DNA from: Oceanimonas smirnovii ATCC BAA-899 | GTDB lineage: Bacteria > Pseudomonadota > Gammaproteobacteria > Enterobacterales > Aeromonadaceae | Assembly: GCF_000381965.1 (NCBI RefSeq) | Contig: NZ_KB908456.1 | Location: 186,001-250,000 of the forward strand | Length of the DNA stretch: 64,000 bases | Direction: 5' to 3' | Shown: positions 7,660 through 17,600 of the stretch, in pieces | Layout of the letters: every line of letters starts with the position of its first letter | Position numbering within the stretch: the stretch's first letter is position 1 | Notes under the pieces: generated by a model | Databases searched by the model: none | Told to the model about the DNA's origin: nothing | What the model saw: only the letters and a program-made list of their open reading frames with translations | Position numbers and translations under genes: made by a program

Positions 7660-9165
7660 CTAGCGGCCGTCGCGCCGGCCTTTTCTGAGCGCGACGGCCT
7701 CTCTGTCTTTGTCGAACCGGCGCACAAAATCTTCTATTACCATGTCGTAGAGCCGGTCTTTCAGAAACACGTCTTCCACCCCATGGTCAATATTGGGGTT
7801 GTCGTTTACCTCTATCACCGCCACCCGGCCCTTGCCTTCCTTGATGTCCACGCCATAAAGGCCATCGCCGATGGGTTTGACCGCCTTGAGGGCGGCGTTA
7901 ATTACCATGGGCGGTGCCTCATGGGTGGGCAGAGTGACAAAGCCGCCGGAGTCGGCCTCCTTGCCGTCGTTATGACGGTAGATTTGCCAGTGCCCTTTCA
8001 CCATAAAATACTTGCAGGCAAAAATGGGCTGATGGTTAAGAACGCCAATGCGCCAGTCAAACTCGGTAAAGAAATACTCCTGAGCCAGCACCAGCGCAGA
8101 AGCATTACGCAGCTTGGTCAGGGTTTCGGTCAGTTGCTCCCGATCCGCCACCCGGTACACGCCCCGTGAAAACGCCCCGTCGGGAATTTTCAGTACCAAA
8201 GGATACCCCAGCTCACTTTCAAGCCACTGGGCGGCGTCTTTCTGCTTCGGGTTTACCATCAGGGTTTTGGGCGTGGGCACCCCGTGCTTGGCAAAGCTTT
8301 CCGCCAGAAAAATCTTGTTGGCACAGCGCAATATGGAGGTAGGCGAGTCAATCACCACCAGACCTTCGTGCTCCGCCTTCTGGGCAAAGCGAAAGGTATG
8401 ATGATCGATGGCGGTGGTCTCGCGAATAAAGAGGCCGTCATATTCCGCCAGCCGCTGATAGTCTTTGCGGGTGATCAGCTCCACATTCACACCGGCCCGC
8501 TCGCCGGCCCGCTCAAAGCGCTTGAGTGCGCCGGCATCGGAGGGCGGCAGGGCTTCATTGGGGTTCACCAGCACCGCCAGATCATAGCGATAGCGTTTGG
8601 CAGAGCGGGGCTTGCGCCAGATAATGCGGGAGTACTTGTCGAGGGCATCGGCAAACTGATCTTCTTCCTGCCCGCTCAGCTCTGCCGGTGACAGGGTCGC
8701 CAGACCGCTCAGCTCCCAGCGGCTGCGACGCTTGAAGGTCAGCTCAAGCACAGGGCACGGCAGCCGCTCAAACAGCTCCCGGCACAGGCCTTCCAGCCCG
8801 GGCACGGCGCTTTGACCAAAACAGCTTTTTACCTTTATTTTTGTGCCGGTGTCGGGCTCACCATAATGCGCATCCAGCGCTTCCGACACACCGTTAAAGC
8901 CAAAGGCAAACAGCCCCTTGTTACGCAGGTTATTCAGGGTAGACACAGAAGGGATCACATGCTGCCCCCGGGCTTCCGCCAGCAACGAGCAGTAATACCC
9001 GTTGGACAGATACTTGCCGGTGCGGCACAGATTAATTACCCGGGTTCGCGGCGCATTTTTTACCGGCGGCTGTTTCAGGTAGGTCTGAAAGTCCACCAGG
9101 TTTTCACTGGGAAAATAAGGTGCCCAGGCGCTCAGTTCATCCACTACCAGAACCAGTTGTGTCAT
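7660..9165 (-). CDS. RimK-family ATP-grasp ligase with RLAN N-terminal domain
   Basis: A 501-residue protein; the ATG at 9165 is preceded by AAGGGAA and starts the recognisable TQLVLVVDELSAW sequence. Residues about 1-150 match the RimK-like ATP-grasp N-terminal (RLAN) domain; about 260-490 form an ATP-grasp fold, with GYPLVLKIPDGAFSRGVYRV (nucleotide-binding loop), ALVLAQEYFFTEFDWRIGVL and the Mg-binding VIEVNDNPNIDHG. Family members join an amino acid, often glutamate, to a peptide or small acceptor. It is divergent from the GNAT/C39 fusion gene with about 140 bases between starts. Such pairs were predicted by comparative genomics to make or modify peptides. The acceptor is unknown. Confidence 0.85.
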   Translation of the reverse strand: MTQLVLVVDELSAWAPYFPSENLVDFQTYLKQPPVKNAPRTRVINLCRTGKYLSNGYYCSLLAEARGQHVIPSVSTLNNLRNKGLFAFGFNGVSEALDAHYGEPDTGTKIKVKSCFGQSAVPGLEGLCRELFERLPCPVLELTFKRRSRWELSGLATLSPAELSGQEEDQFADALDKYSRIIWRKPRSAKRYRYDLAVLVNPNEALPPSDAGALKRFERAGERAGVNVELITRKDYQRLAEYDGLFIRETTAIDHHTFRFAQKAEHEGLVVIDSPTSILRCANKIFLAESFAKHGVPTPKTLMVNPKQKDAAQWLESELGYPLVLKIPDGAFSRGVYRVADREQLTETLTKLRNASALVLAQEYFFTEFDWRIGVLNHQPIFACKYFMVKGHWQIYRHNDGKEADSGGFVTLPTHEAPPMVINAALKAVKPIGDGLYGVDIKEGKGRVAVIEVNDNPNIDHGVEDVFLKDRLYDMVIEDFVRRFDKDREAVALRKGRRDGR

Positions 9166-9303
9166 TGAAAATTCCCTTGCTCTACAAACCGTTGTTATGC
9201 GTCCTACTCTAAGTTCAATCGGCCGTGAATGCAGTGAAATTTTCTCGCCGCGAGCCAAAAATTATCGTATGTTGAAGCACGCCTCTCCTGCTCCGAGTGC
9301 CTT

Positions 9304-10410
9304 ATGTCTGCGCCTGTTATCCGCTCTGCCCTGCGTTCCGATCTCACCGCTCTGCTGGCTCTTGAATCCCGTTGTTTTGAGCAGGACAAAGTGAGCCGGC
9401 GCAGCTTTTTACGCTTTATCGACCACCCGCAAGATGTGCTGCTGGTCGCCGAGCAAGACACTGCCCTGCTGGGCTATGTACTGGTGCTGTTCCGCCGCAA
9501 CACTCAGCTGGCGCGCATCTACTCCATTGCTGTCTCTCCCGATGCCAGAGGCCTGGGGCTGGGCCGTGCCCTGCTTGACGCTGCCGAAGTTGCTGCCCGT
9601 GAACACAGGGCCGTCTTTATGCGGCTGGAAGTGCGTACCGACAACACAGCAGCGCAGAACCTCTATCAGCAGCTGGGCTACCGGCAGTTCGGCATTTATC
9701 ACGACTATTACGAAGATCATGAAAGCGCTCTGCGTTACCAGAAGCGCATTCACCATTACCACCCGCTGGCGGGCAGCCGCACCGTGCCCTATTACCGCCA
9801 GACCACGGAATTCACCTGCGGGCCCGCCTCCCTGATGATGGCACTGAGCAGTCTGGATCCGGACCATAGGGCAGAGCCGGATCTGGAGTTACAACTGTGG
9901 CGCGAGGCCACCACCATTTTCATGACTCAGGGTCACGGCGGCTGCGGCCCTCACGGTCTGGCGCTGGCGGCCCACAAACGTGGCTTTGCGGTGGAGCTGA
10001 TGCTGAACCAGGACGGCCCACTGTTTGTAAACAGTGTGCGCAGCCTCGAGAAAAAACAGGTGCTGGAGCGGGTGCACCGGCAGTTTCTGGCCAATCTGGC
10101 CGAAGCAGGCATTGCGCCCCGCTATGAGCACTTTACTATTGAGCAGCTGGAGCAGGGTCTGAGTGAGGGCCGGCTGCCGCTGGTGCTGATCAGCACCTAT
10201 CATCTGGACGGGCGCAAGGCACCGCACTGGGTGCTGGTGTGCGCCATGGACAAAGAGTTTGTTTATATTCACGACCCGGATATTGACGAATCCGCCGGCG
10301 AAAGCCCGGTAGACAAACAATATCTGCCCATTGCCCGCACCCGCTTTGACAGGCTGGCCCGCTACGGTCAGAACGCCCTGCGCGCCCTGGTGTGGGTGGC
10401 CAACCCCTGA
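9304..10410 (+). CDS. Fusion of GNAT acetyltransferase and C39-like cysteine peptidase
   Basis: A 368-residue two-domain protein. Residues about 5-145 are a RimI-like GNAT domain (IYSIAVSPDARGLGLGRALLD acetyl-CoA loop, then NLYQQLGYRQFG). Residues about 155-365 resemble a papain/C39-type peptidase: Cys172 in TEFTCGPASLMM, His308 in HWVLV and Asp324 in YIHDPD form a plausible triad. Full length suggests a deliberate fusion. It is divergent from the RimK-like ligase, so a ligase, an acetyltransferase and a peptidase probably act on one peptide substrate. No precursor peptide gene was recognised between them. The peptidase might instead be an amide-forming or deamidating enzyme. Confidence 0.8.
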   Translation: MSAPVIRSALRSDLTALLALESRCFEQDKVSRRSFLRFIDHPQDVLLVAEQDTALLGYVLVLFRRNTQLARIYSIAVSPDARGLGLGRALLDAAEVAAREHRAVFMRLEVRTDNTAAQNLYQQLGYRQFGIYHDYYEDHESALRYQKRIHHYHPLAGSRTVPYYRQTTEFTCGPASLMMALSSLDPDHRAEPDLELQLWREATTIFMTQGHGGCGPHGLALAAHKRGFAVELMLNQDGPLFVNSVRSLEKKQVLERVHRQFLANLAEAGIAPRYEHFTIEQLEQGLSEGRLPLVLISTYHLDGRKAPHWVLVCAMDKEFVYIHDPDIDESAGESPVDKQYLPIARTRFDRLARYGQNALRALVWVANP

Positions 10411-10602
10411 GCATGGGTCAGGACCTGTCGGTCAGCTTTGGTCGCCACCCCGACAGAAAAAAACCAAAATACCCTACCAATACAATCACTTACATATAAA
10501 CAAAACTCAAACGATACCATCTCTGGCCTTGCCGGCTCCCCTTCCCTTCCTTAAAAAAGCCGCTATCTTGCTTATCAGTTTTAACTGCTGAGTGAGACAG
10601 CC

Positions 10603-11067
10603 ATGCTTAAAAAGACCTGTGCAATTCTGATGCTGCCGATGCTGATGGGCATCAATACGGCCACGGCCGGCGAGTCGCTCAACACCATTATTGGTGGTGG
10701 TGCCGGCGGCGTGGCCGGTGCCCTGCTGGGCAAACAGATGGGTGGCGACACCGGTGCCCTGGTGGGTGCTGCATTGGGTGGTGCCGCCGGTGGTGCCGCT
10801 ACCGCCAACCGGGGCAACAAGAACGAAGCTGCCCTGGGCGGTGCCGTGGGTGCCCTCGGTGGTGCCGCTCTTGGTAAAAATGTAGGTGGTGACAGCGGCC
10901 AGCTGATTGGTGCCGGTGTGGGCGGTGCGGCCGGCTCGGCCCTGGGGGCGCGCTCTGGTGACGGCCACCGCGAGGTGCATCATCACTATCATGGCAAGCG
11001 CAAGCACTACTATAAGCACAAGCGCAAGCATCGTTATGACTGGGATGACGACGACTGGGACGATTAA
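10603..11067 (+). CDS. Exported glycine-zipper protein with basic/histidine and acidic tail
   Basis: A 154-residue protein with a signal peptide (MLKKTCAILMLPMLMGINTATAG, cleavage near residue 22). Residues about 30-125 consist of three tandem glycine-zipper units rich in GGxxGALxG repeats, the kind that form membrane-inserting helical hairpins in outer-membrane-associated proteins. The tail carries an HHHYH cluster, then KR/YK-rich sequence and a final run of Asp/Trp (WDDDDWDD). It resembles glycine-zipper 2TM family proteins of unknown function. A terminator follows at 11076, so it appears monocistronic. A metal-binding or envelope-stabilising role is possible but not shown. Confidence 0.75.
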   Translation: MLKKTCAILMLPMLMGINTATAGESLNTIIGGGAGGVAGALLGKQMGGDTGALVGAALGGAAGGAATANRGNKNEAALGGAVGALGGAALGKNVGGDSGQLIGAGVGGAAGSALGARSGDGHREVHHHYHGKRKHYYKHKRKHRYDWDDDDWDD

Positions 11068-11075
11068 GCACACAT

Positions 11076-11102
11076 AAGGGCAGCCACTCGGCTGCCCTTT
11101 TT
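11076..11102 (+). terminator. Rho-independent terminator after the glycine-zipper gene
   Basis: Stem AAGGGCAGCC/GGCTGCCCTT (11076-11085 and 11090-11099), 4-base loop, followed by T-residues to 11102. Confidence 0.9.
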
Positions 11103-11109
11103 GGCATGG

Positions 11110-11149
11110 CTGTCACCTTACTGTCATATTATTGATATCACACTGTCAT
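11110..11149 (+). promoter_or_regulatory. PhoB-binding array (Pho box) upstream of phoX
   Basis: CTGTCAC (11110-11116), four bases, CTGTCAT (11121-11127) make a near-perfect 18-bp Pho box. A weaker TTGATAT (11132) and another CTGTCAT (11143-11149) continue at exact 11-bp spacing, giving four half-sites on one face of the helix about 60 bases before the phoX start. This matches how PhoB dimers bind in tandem and predicts induction under phosphate starvation. Confidence 0.85.
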
Positions 11150-11210
11150 TCCGGCTCGGCAGCATACTCGGCAAATATTATTAACCTGCTGTGAGCAAAG
11201 GAAAAATACA

Positions 11211-13094
11211 ATGTCGAGTCACTCCCGTGAGCAAACACCCGAATTTACTCAACTGGTAGAAAAAAGCCTGAGCCGCCGTCGCTTTCTGGGCGGTGCCGCC
11301 GCCCTGAGTGCCGCAGCCTTCTTTACCGTCTCGCCCTTGTCCCGGGCGGTCGCCGCCGCCACTCAAAGCAGCCCCCTGATGGGCTTTGAGCCGGTTGCCG
11401 CCAGCACCGAAGACGCCTTTATTGTGCCCAAAGGCTATAAGGCCGAGCGGCTGATCTCCTGGGGTGATACCCTGTTTGGCTCTGTGCCCGAGTTCAGCGA
11501 TAGCGATAATAACGCTCAGGCCCAGGCCGGTCAGTTTGGTGACAACAACGACGGCATGAGCTTCTTTGCCATCGACGATAACAACGCCATTCTGGCGGTA
11601 AATAACGAATACTGTAATTACGAAATCATGTTCCCCCATCAGGGCGACAACATGAGCGCCGAAGATGTTAAGTATGCTCAGGCGGCCCATGGCGTGTCTG
11701 TGCTGACCCTGAAAAAAGAAGACGGCCGCTGGCAGCTGGTAAAAGACGGCAAATACAACCGCCGTATTGATGCCAACACGCCCATGGCCATCAGTGGCCC
11801 CGCCAGCGGCCACGCGCTGCTGAAAACCGCCGCCGATGCCAAGGGCGAACAGGCGCTGGGCACCTTTAACAACTGTGCCAACGGCATGACCCCCTGGGGC
11901 ACCTACCTCACCTGTGAAGAAAACTTTCACGGCTATTTCGGCCATACCGGCAACGGCGAGATTCCGGCCGCCATGGCCCGCTACGGCATCAGTGCCGAGG
12001 GTGGCCGCTGGCAGTGGCATCAGCACGATGCCCGCTTTGATCTGGCCGAAAATCCCAATGAGCCCAACCGCTTTGGCTGGATAGTGGAAATTGATCCGCA
12101 CAATCCCGAATCCATGCCGGTGAAGCGCACCGCCCTGGGCCGTTTCAAGCACGAAAACGCCGAGCTGGTGGTGGCCGACAGCGGCCACCTGGTGGTGTAT
12201 ATGGGCGATGATGAGCGCGGCGAGCACCTGTACCGTTTTGTCAGCAAAGGCAAATATAACCCTGACGATATGGCGGCCAACCGCAATCTGCTGGATGAAG
12301 GCACCCTGTATGTGGCCAAATTTCATGAAGGTGAAGGCGGTGAGCTCAAGGGCAAAGGCGAGTGGCTTGAGCTGAGCTTTGGCAAAAACGGTCTGACGCC
12401 GGAAAACGGCTTTGCCAGCCAGGCCGAGGTGCTGATCCATGCCCGCCTGGCTGCCACTCAGGTGGGTGGCACCACCATGGACAGACCCGAGTGGGTGGCT
12501 GCTCACCCCAGCGAGCCGGTGGTGTTCTGTACTCTGACCAACAACAAGAACCGCGGTATCAAAGACAATCAGCCGGTTGACGGCCCCAACCCCCGTGCCG
12601 AAAACCACTATGGCCAGATAGTGCGCTGGCGTCCGGAAAACGGCCAGCACACCGCTGCCGGCTTTGACTGGGATCTGTTTGTGCTGGCGGGCAATCCCAC
12701 AGTACACCAGGGCAACCTCTATGCCGGCTCGGCCAATATTACCGCCGACAATATGTTCAACAGCCCAGACGGCATCGGCTTTGATAAAGGCGGCCGGCTG
12801 TGGATCCAGACAGACGGCAACTACTCCAACAGCGGTGATTTTGCCGGTCAGGGCAATAACCAGATGCTGTGCGCCGACCCCGACACCGGCGAAATCCGGC
12901 GCTTTCTTACCGGCCCGGTGGCCTGCGAGATCACCGGCCTGGCCTTTACTCCGGATCAGCGCACCCTGTTTGTGGGCGTGCAGCACCCGGGTGAAAAGCT
13001 GGCCAAATCGCACTTCCCCTTTGGCGGCAACCGCACTCCCCGCTCCAGCGTGATGGTCATCACCCGCGAAGACGGCGGTGTTATTGGGGCTTAA
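11211..13094 (+). CDS. phoX: PhoX-family alkaline phosphatase, Tat-exported
   Basis: A 627-residue DUF839/PhoX protein. A twin-arginine signal is visible at residues about 20-50 (SRRRFLGG followed by an alanine-rich hydrophobic stretch), so the enzyme is exported folded to the periplasm, as expected for this Ca/Fe-dependent phosphatase family. Family segments include NNEYCNYEIMFPH, NCANGMTPWGTYLTCEENFHGYF, GWIVEIDPHNPES, VVYMGDDERGEHLYRFVSKG, and near the C-terminus DGIGFDKGGRLWIQTDG and GAVxCEITGLAFTPD-type sequence. It releases phosphate from organic phosphomonoesters. The upstream Pho box array gives a clear regulatory match. Length agrees with full-size PhoX. Confidence 0.9.
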   Translation: MSSHSREQTPEFTQLVEKSLSRRRFLGGAAALSAAAFFTVSPLSRAVAAATQSSPLMGFEPVAASTEDAFIVPKGYKAERLISWGDTLFGSVPEFSDSDNNAQAQAGQFGDNNDGMSFFAIDDNNAILAVNNEYCNYEIMFPHQGDNMSAEDVKYAQAAHGVSVLTLKKEDGRWQLVKDGKYNRRIDANTPMAISGPASGHALLKTAADAKGEQALGTFNNCANGMTPWGTYLTCEENFHGYFGHTGNGEIPAAMARYGISAEGGRWQWHQHDARFDLAENPNEPNRFGWIVEIDPHNPESMPVKRTALGRFKHENAELVVADSGHLVVYMGDDERGEHLYRFVSKGKYNPDDMAANRNLLDEGTLYVAKFHEGEGGELKGKGEWLELSFGKNGLTPENGFASQAEVLIHARLAATQVGGTTMDRPEWVAAHPSEPVVFCTLTNNKNRGIKDNQPVDGPNPRAENHYGQIVRWRPENGQHTAAGFDWDLFVLAGNPTVHQGNLYAGSANITADNMFNSPDGIGFDKGGRLWIQTDGNYSNSGDFAGQGNNQMLCADPDTGEIRRFLTGPVACEITGLAFTPDQRTLFVGVQHPGEKLAKSHFPFGGNRTPRSSVMVITREDGGVIGA

Positions 13095-13122
13095 GAGCAA
13101 GGGAATAGGGAGTGGGAAGCAG

Positions 13123-13300
13123 GAAGCATCAGTGCGGTTGCACTCCGCCGACACGCTTCAAGCACATCCATGTGACGCTCGGCAAATGTCATCCATGACA
13201 TTTGACGGTCGGCTCCGGCAATCCCCACTGCTGCTTCGAGCAACACTGGTACCGTCTGAAAGCAGGTAGTTTGCAGGCCCGGGTTTATCCCGGGCAATTT
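13123..13300. repeat. Dispersed repeat copy related to the element at 59217-59664, plus hairpin
   Basis: In the 388-base gap between phoX and tas no gene is seen. Bases 13123-13154 are identical to 59221-59252, and 13199-13236 match 59427-59464 with one difference; the right inverted end of the larger element is missing. It ends with a GCCCGGG/CCCGGGC hairpin (13277-13283 and 13289-13295) whose surroundings resemble, in inverted form, the hairpin at 50080-50105. The rest of the gap to 13470 shows only a further AGCTGAAAGCTGACAGC-like repeat. Confidence 0.65.
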
Positions 13301-13482
13301 AGCCACTGTTCGTATATTCATCAAGACGATCCCTCACCCCGCCGGAACCGTTAAAGGCCTCCCGTCAACACCACTTACAGCTGAAAGCTGACAGCTTACC
13401 GCTCCCCGAAGGGGGGCCGTGATCTTCCGCACATTTTGCTGGTATGCTGTTGCCAAAACAGAAGCAAACTGTGGGGAGCGCA

Positions 13483-14538
13483 ATGCAGTACAGAAAACTG
13501 GGTAACACCGATATTGATGTCAGCCTGATTGGCCTGGGCACCATGACCTGGGGCGAGCAGAACGATGAGCCCGAGGCGCATGCCCAGCTCGATATGGCGC
13601 TGGATCATGGCGTCAATCTTATCGACACCGCCGAGCTCTATCCCATTCCGCCCCGTGAACACACTCAGGGTGCCACCGAAACCATGATAGGCAACTGGCT
13701 GGCCGCCCGGGGCAACCGCGACAAGGTGGTGCTGGCCACCAAGGTAGTAGGCCGGGCGCACGATCCCAAGCGCCCTTCCTATTTTCGTGACGGCAAGCCC
13801 ATGCTGGACCGGGCCAATATTGTCAGTGCCCTGGACGACAGCCTGCGCCGGCTGCAAACCGATTATATCGACTTCTATCAGCTGCACTGGCCCGACCGTC
13901 AGACCAATATGTTTGGTCAGCTCGGCTTTGAGCAGCTGAGTGAAAGTGATGCCGATACCGTGCCCATTGCCGAGACTCTGGCGGTGCTGGATGAGCTGGT
14001 AAAAGCGGGCAAAATCCGCCATATCGGCCTCTCTAACGAAACGCCCTGGGGCGTGCATCGGTTTCTGCTGGAAGCCGAGCGCCACGGTTATCCGCGCATT
14101 CAGGGCATTCAGAATCCCTACAACCTGCTTAACCGCACCTATGAAGTGGGCCTGTCGGAGTTTTCATTGCGTGAGCAGGTGGGCTTACTGGCCTACTCGC
14201 CGCTGGCCTTTGGCATGCTCACCGGCAAATATGAAAACGGTGCTCAGCCCGAAGGAGCCCGGCTGACCCGTTACAGCCGCTTTCAGCGCTACAACGGTGC
14301 CGGCGCACGGGCCGCCACCAGTGCCTATGTGGCCCTGGCCAAAGAACATGGCCTTACCCCCACACAGCTGGCTCAGGCTTTTGTGAATACCCGGCCCTTT
14401 GTTACCAGCAATCTGATTGGTGCCACCAGCCTGGAGCAGCTCAAGGAAAATATCGACAGCGTTCACGTCGGGCTTACCGATGAGTTGCGACAGGGCATTG
14501 CCGATATTCATCAGCAATACCCCAATCCGGCCCCCTGA
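13483..14538 (+). CDS. tas: NADP(H)-dependent aldo-keto reductase, Tas-like
   Basis: A 351-residue aldo-keto reductase. The ATG at 13483 follows a GGGGAG ribosome-binding site and begins MQYRKLGNTDIDVSLIGLGTMTWGEQN as in E. coli Tas. The AKR active-site tetrad is present: Asp and Tyr in NLIDTAELYP, Lys in VVLATKV and His in FYQLHWPDR. The C-terminal NADP-binding region SNLIGATSLEQLKEN is intact. Tas can complement tyrosine auxotrophy in E. coli under starvation, but the physiological substrate is unknown. It stands alone between a repeat-filled gap and the cyclic-di-GMP gene. Confidence 0.9.
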   Translation: MQYRKLGNTDIDVSLIGLGTMTWGEQNDEPEAHAQLDMALDHGVNLIDTAELYPIPPREHTQGATETMIGNWLAARGNRDKVVLATKVVGRAHDPKRPSYFRDGKPMLDRANIVSALDDSLRRLQTDYIDFYQLHWPDRQTNMFGQLGFEQLSESDADTVPIAETLAVLDELVKAGKIRHIGLSNETPWGVHRFLLEAERHGYPRIQGIQNPYNLLNRTYEVGLSEFSLREQVGLLAYSPLAFGMLTGKYENGAQPEGARLTRYSRFQRYNGAGARAATSAYVALAKEHGLTPTQLAQAFVNTRPFVTSNLIGATSLEQLKENIDSVHVGLTDELRQGIADIHQQYPNPAP

Positions 14539-14664
14539 GCCATCAGACCGGCAGGTAACCTGAGGCCACCTGCCGGCATAAAATTATTACGCCCGCCCTG
14601 CGCCTCTTTTGCTGCCGCTTGCTAATCTTTAGAAACATTCATAAATCAATCACCAGCAGCGGCC

Positions 14665-17600
14665 ATGTCACGACTCAGCACCTTTGCACTGCATTCCCTT
14701 TCATGGCTTGTACTGGCCGCAGGGCTGGCTTTTACCTCTGTCGTGGCCCTTAACCTGAAACAACATCAGGATGAAAATACCAGACAGGCATTTTCCGCAC
14801 TGGCCGGTCACATTACCCTGGAGCTGCAAAAACGCATAGAAAGCGTTGCTGTCGTAACCCGCAGCAGCGCGGCTCTGTTTCACGCCTCAACCAGGGTAAC
14901 ACCTGCAGACTGGCAGCAATTTACCAGCCGGTTACAGTCTGGCAAGTCACTTGATGGCATCAACACACTGGGGTTTGCACGCTTTATTCAGGATAAAGAT
15001 CCTGATATTACCAACGTCTCCATCACACCCGCAGGCAGGCGAAATCACTATGGCTATGTGCTCTATCAACGTCAGCTGGATAACCTGCAGCAGTTCAGGG
15101 CAGGCCAGGATCTGCTGACTAAGGTGCCGCTGCGGCTGGCCATGGAGCGGGCAGCAGATACGGGAAAAACCATTCTTTCCAGCCCGTTTGGCAACAATGC
15201 CGCCATTATGCTGACCGATGCGGTTTTTAATAAAGCATCCTCTCCCGCTGCAGGTTTGTATGGCTGGGCTTTTGCGACCATTAATATCAGTAGTTTGATC
15301 AGCAATATCATGGCTTCCCTGCCAGCTGAAGACACCCGATGGTTAAGGCTGCAGCTGTATGATGGCAACTCGGCATCCCCTGCATCGCTGATTTATCAGC
15401 AAGGTGAAGCATCAGCACCTGAGGCTTTGTTACAGCAACAGCGCGTTATCGACCTGTACGGACATCAGTGGCTGTTGGTACTGGAGCAGCAAGGGCCAGT
15501 GGCTGCCGGCAACTATCTTGCAGCCATCATCACACTGGCTGCCGGCCTGACATTAACCCTGCTACTGGTTCTGTTGCTGCGCTCTTCGCTCAACAGCCGC
15601 TTGCAGGCCACCGAGCTGGCAGAGCAGCTGTCAAAGGATATTCGGCATCGCGAAGTCAGGTTCAGCAAACTGGAAAACCGCCTTAACACCATTGCCAGCC
15701 GTGTTCCCGGCATGATCTTTGAGTTCAGCCTGCACAACGGCCATACCCGTTTTCCCTATGCCAGCGATGGTATTCGCGAGCTCTTCGGGGTGCACCCTGA
15801 ACAGGCAGAAAAGAATGCCGGCCCTGTCTTTGATGCCATTCACCCTGATGATGTTGAAAAAATGGCCAGCAGCATGCATGCGTCTGCCAGCACACTCACT
15901 CCCTGGCGTCACGAATTCAGAATTAAAAACAAGGACGGACGCATCCGCTGGTTGCAGGGTGACGCCCTGCCCCAGCGTGAAGCAAACGGTGGCACCAGCT
16001 GGTGTGGCGTGATCACCGATATCAGTTATCGCAAAGAAGCAGAGCTGGCACTTAAGGCTGCTAACAATCAAAGCCGCCACTTTCGTGAGGCGCTGGATCA
16101 TGTGTCTTCGTTTATCTATATGAAAGACAGCCGTTTTCGCTATATTTATGCCAACCGGGCGGCACTGGAACAATTTGGCTGCAACAGCACCACGCTGGTT
16201 GGTGGCCAGGATGAGCAATTCTTCTCAACTGAAGTAGCACAGCGGCTGCGCGAATCCGACAACCGGGTACTGGCGGGCGAGTCCATGTCAGAAGAAGTGG
16301 CAGTGCTGGGCAAAGATGGCCGGCAGATTGTCTACATGGATGTGAAAACGCCGATTTATGATGATATTGAAAATAAGGAAATCATTGGCCTTATTGGTAT
16401 ACGTACTGATATTACCCTGCTGAAAAACAATGAGCAGCAACTGCGACAGCTTGCCCACTTCGATCCACTTACCAAACTGCATAACCGTACACTGCTGTCC
16501 GACAGACTTAACCAGGCGATGAGCCAGGCGCGCCGGCATCAGCAGTGTCTGGCCATTGCCTACCTTGACCTGGACGGCTTCAAGGCCATTAACGACACCC
16601 ACGGCCACGAGGCCGGAGACTATCTGCTGATGACAGTGGCAGCCCGCATGAAAGACGTGATCCGGGAAGGGGATACGCTGGCCCGGGTTGGAGGTGATGA
16701 GTTTGTGGCCATTCTGCTCGATCTCAAGGACTCTCACCACTGCAAGCCCCAGCTTAACCGCCTGCTGCAGGCGGCAGCCACACCCGTCAACATGAACGGG
16801 CTGGAGCTGAACGTCACCGCCAGTCTGGGGGTCACTTTTTATCCACAACCTGAGGAGCTGGAACCAGAGCAACTGTTACGTCAGGCTGATCAGGCCATGT
16901 ATCAGGCCAAGCTGTCAGGTAAAAACCGCTATTATCTCTTTGATACCGAACAAGACAGAGACATGCGCACCCATCACGAAAACCTGGATCATGTGCGCCA
17001 TGCACTTCACCATGGCGAGTTTGTGCTCTATTACCAGCCCAAGGTCAACATGCGCAATGGTACCGTAGTGGGCGTTGAAGCCCTGATTCGCTGGCAGCAT
17101 CCTGCCAGAGGGCTCTTGTCTCCGGCACACTTTTTGCCAGCCATTGAAGAACATCCGCTGGCCATTGAACTGGGCAACTGGGTCATTGATGCCGCGTTGC
17201 AGCAAATCAGGGAATGGATTAATCAGGGTCTGACGCTGCCTGTCAGTGTTAATATCAGCGCCCGTCAGCTGCGACAAAGCCACTTTGTAGAGCAACTGCA
17301 AAATCTGCTGGGACACTATCCCGATATAAATCCGGCCTTGCTGGAGCTGGAGATACTGGAAACCAGTGCCCTGGGCGATCTGGCACAGATATCGGAACGG
17401 CTGCATCAGTGCCGCCGGCTTGGCATTGGTATATCACTGGATGACTTTGGGACCGGTTACTCTTCACTGACCTACCTCAAACAGCTGCCGGCGGGCATGG
17501 TCAAAATAGATCAGAGTTTTGTACGTGATATTCTTGAAGATCCGGAAGACCTGACCATTCTCGATGGTGTTATCAGTCTGGCCCGGGCCTTTAATCGCGA

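Noticed and set aside
10425-10456. CTGTCGG/CCGACAG hairpin after the GNAT/C39 gene
   Set aside because: 18-base loop and an A-run instead of a T-run on the plus strand; not a convincing terminator.
11181-13154. Long antisense frame (657 codons) over phoX
   Set aside because: It mirrors the GC-rich coding frame of phoX, which has a Tat signal, family motifs and a Pho box; the antisense product has no recognisable domain.
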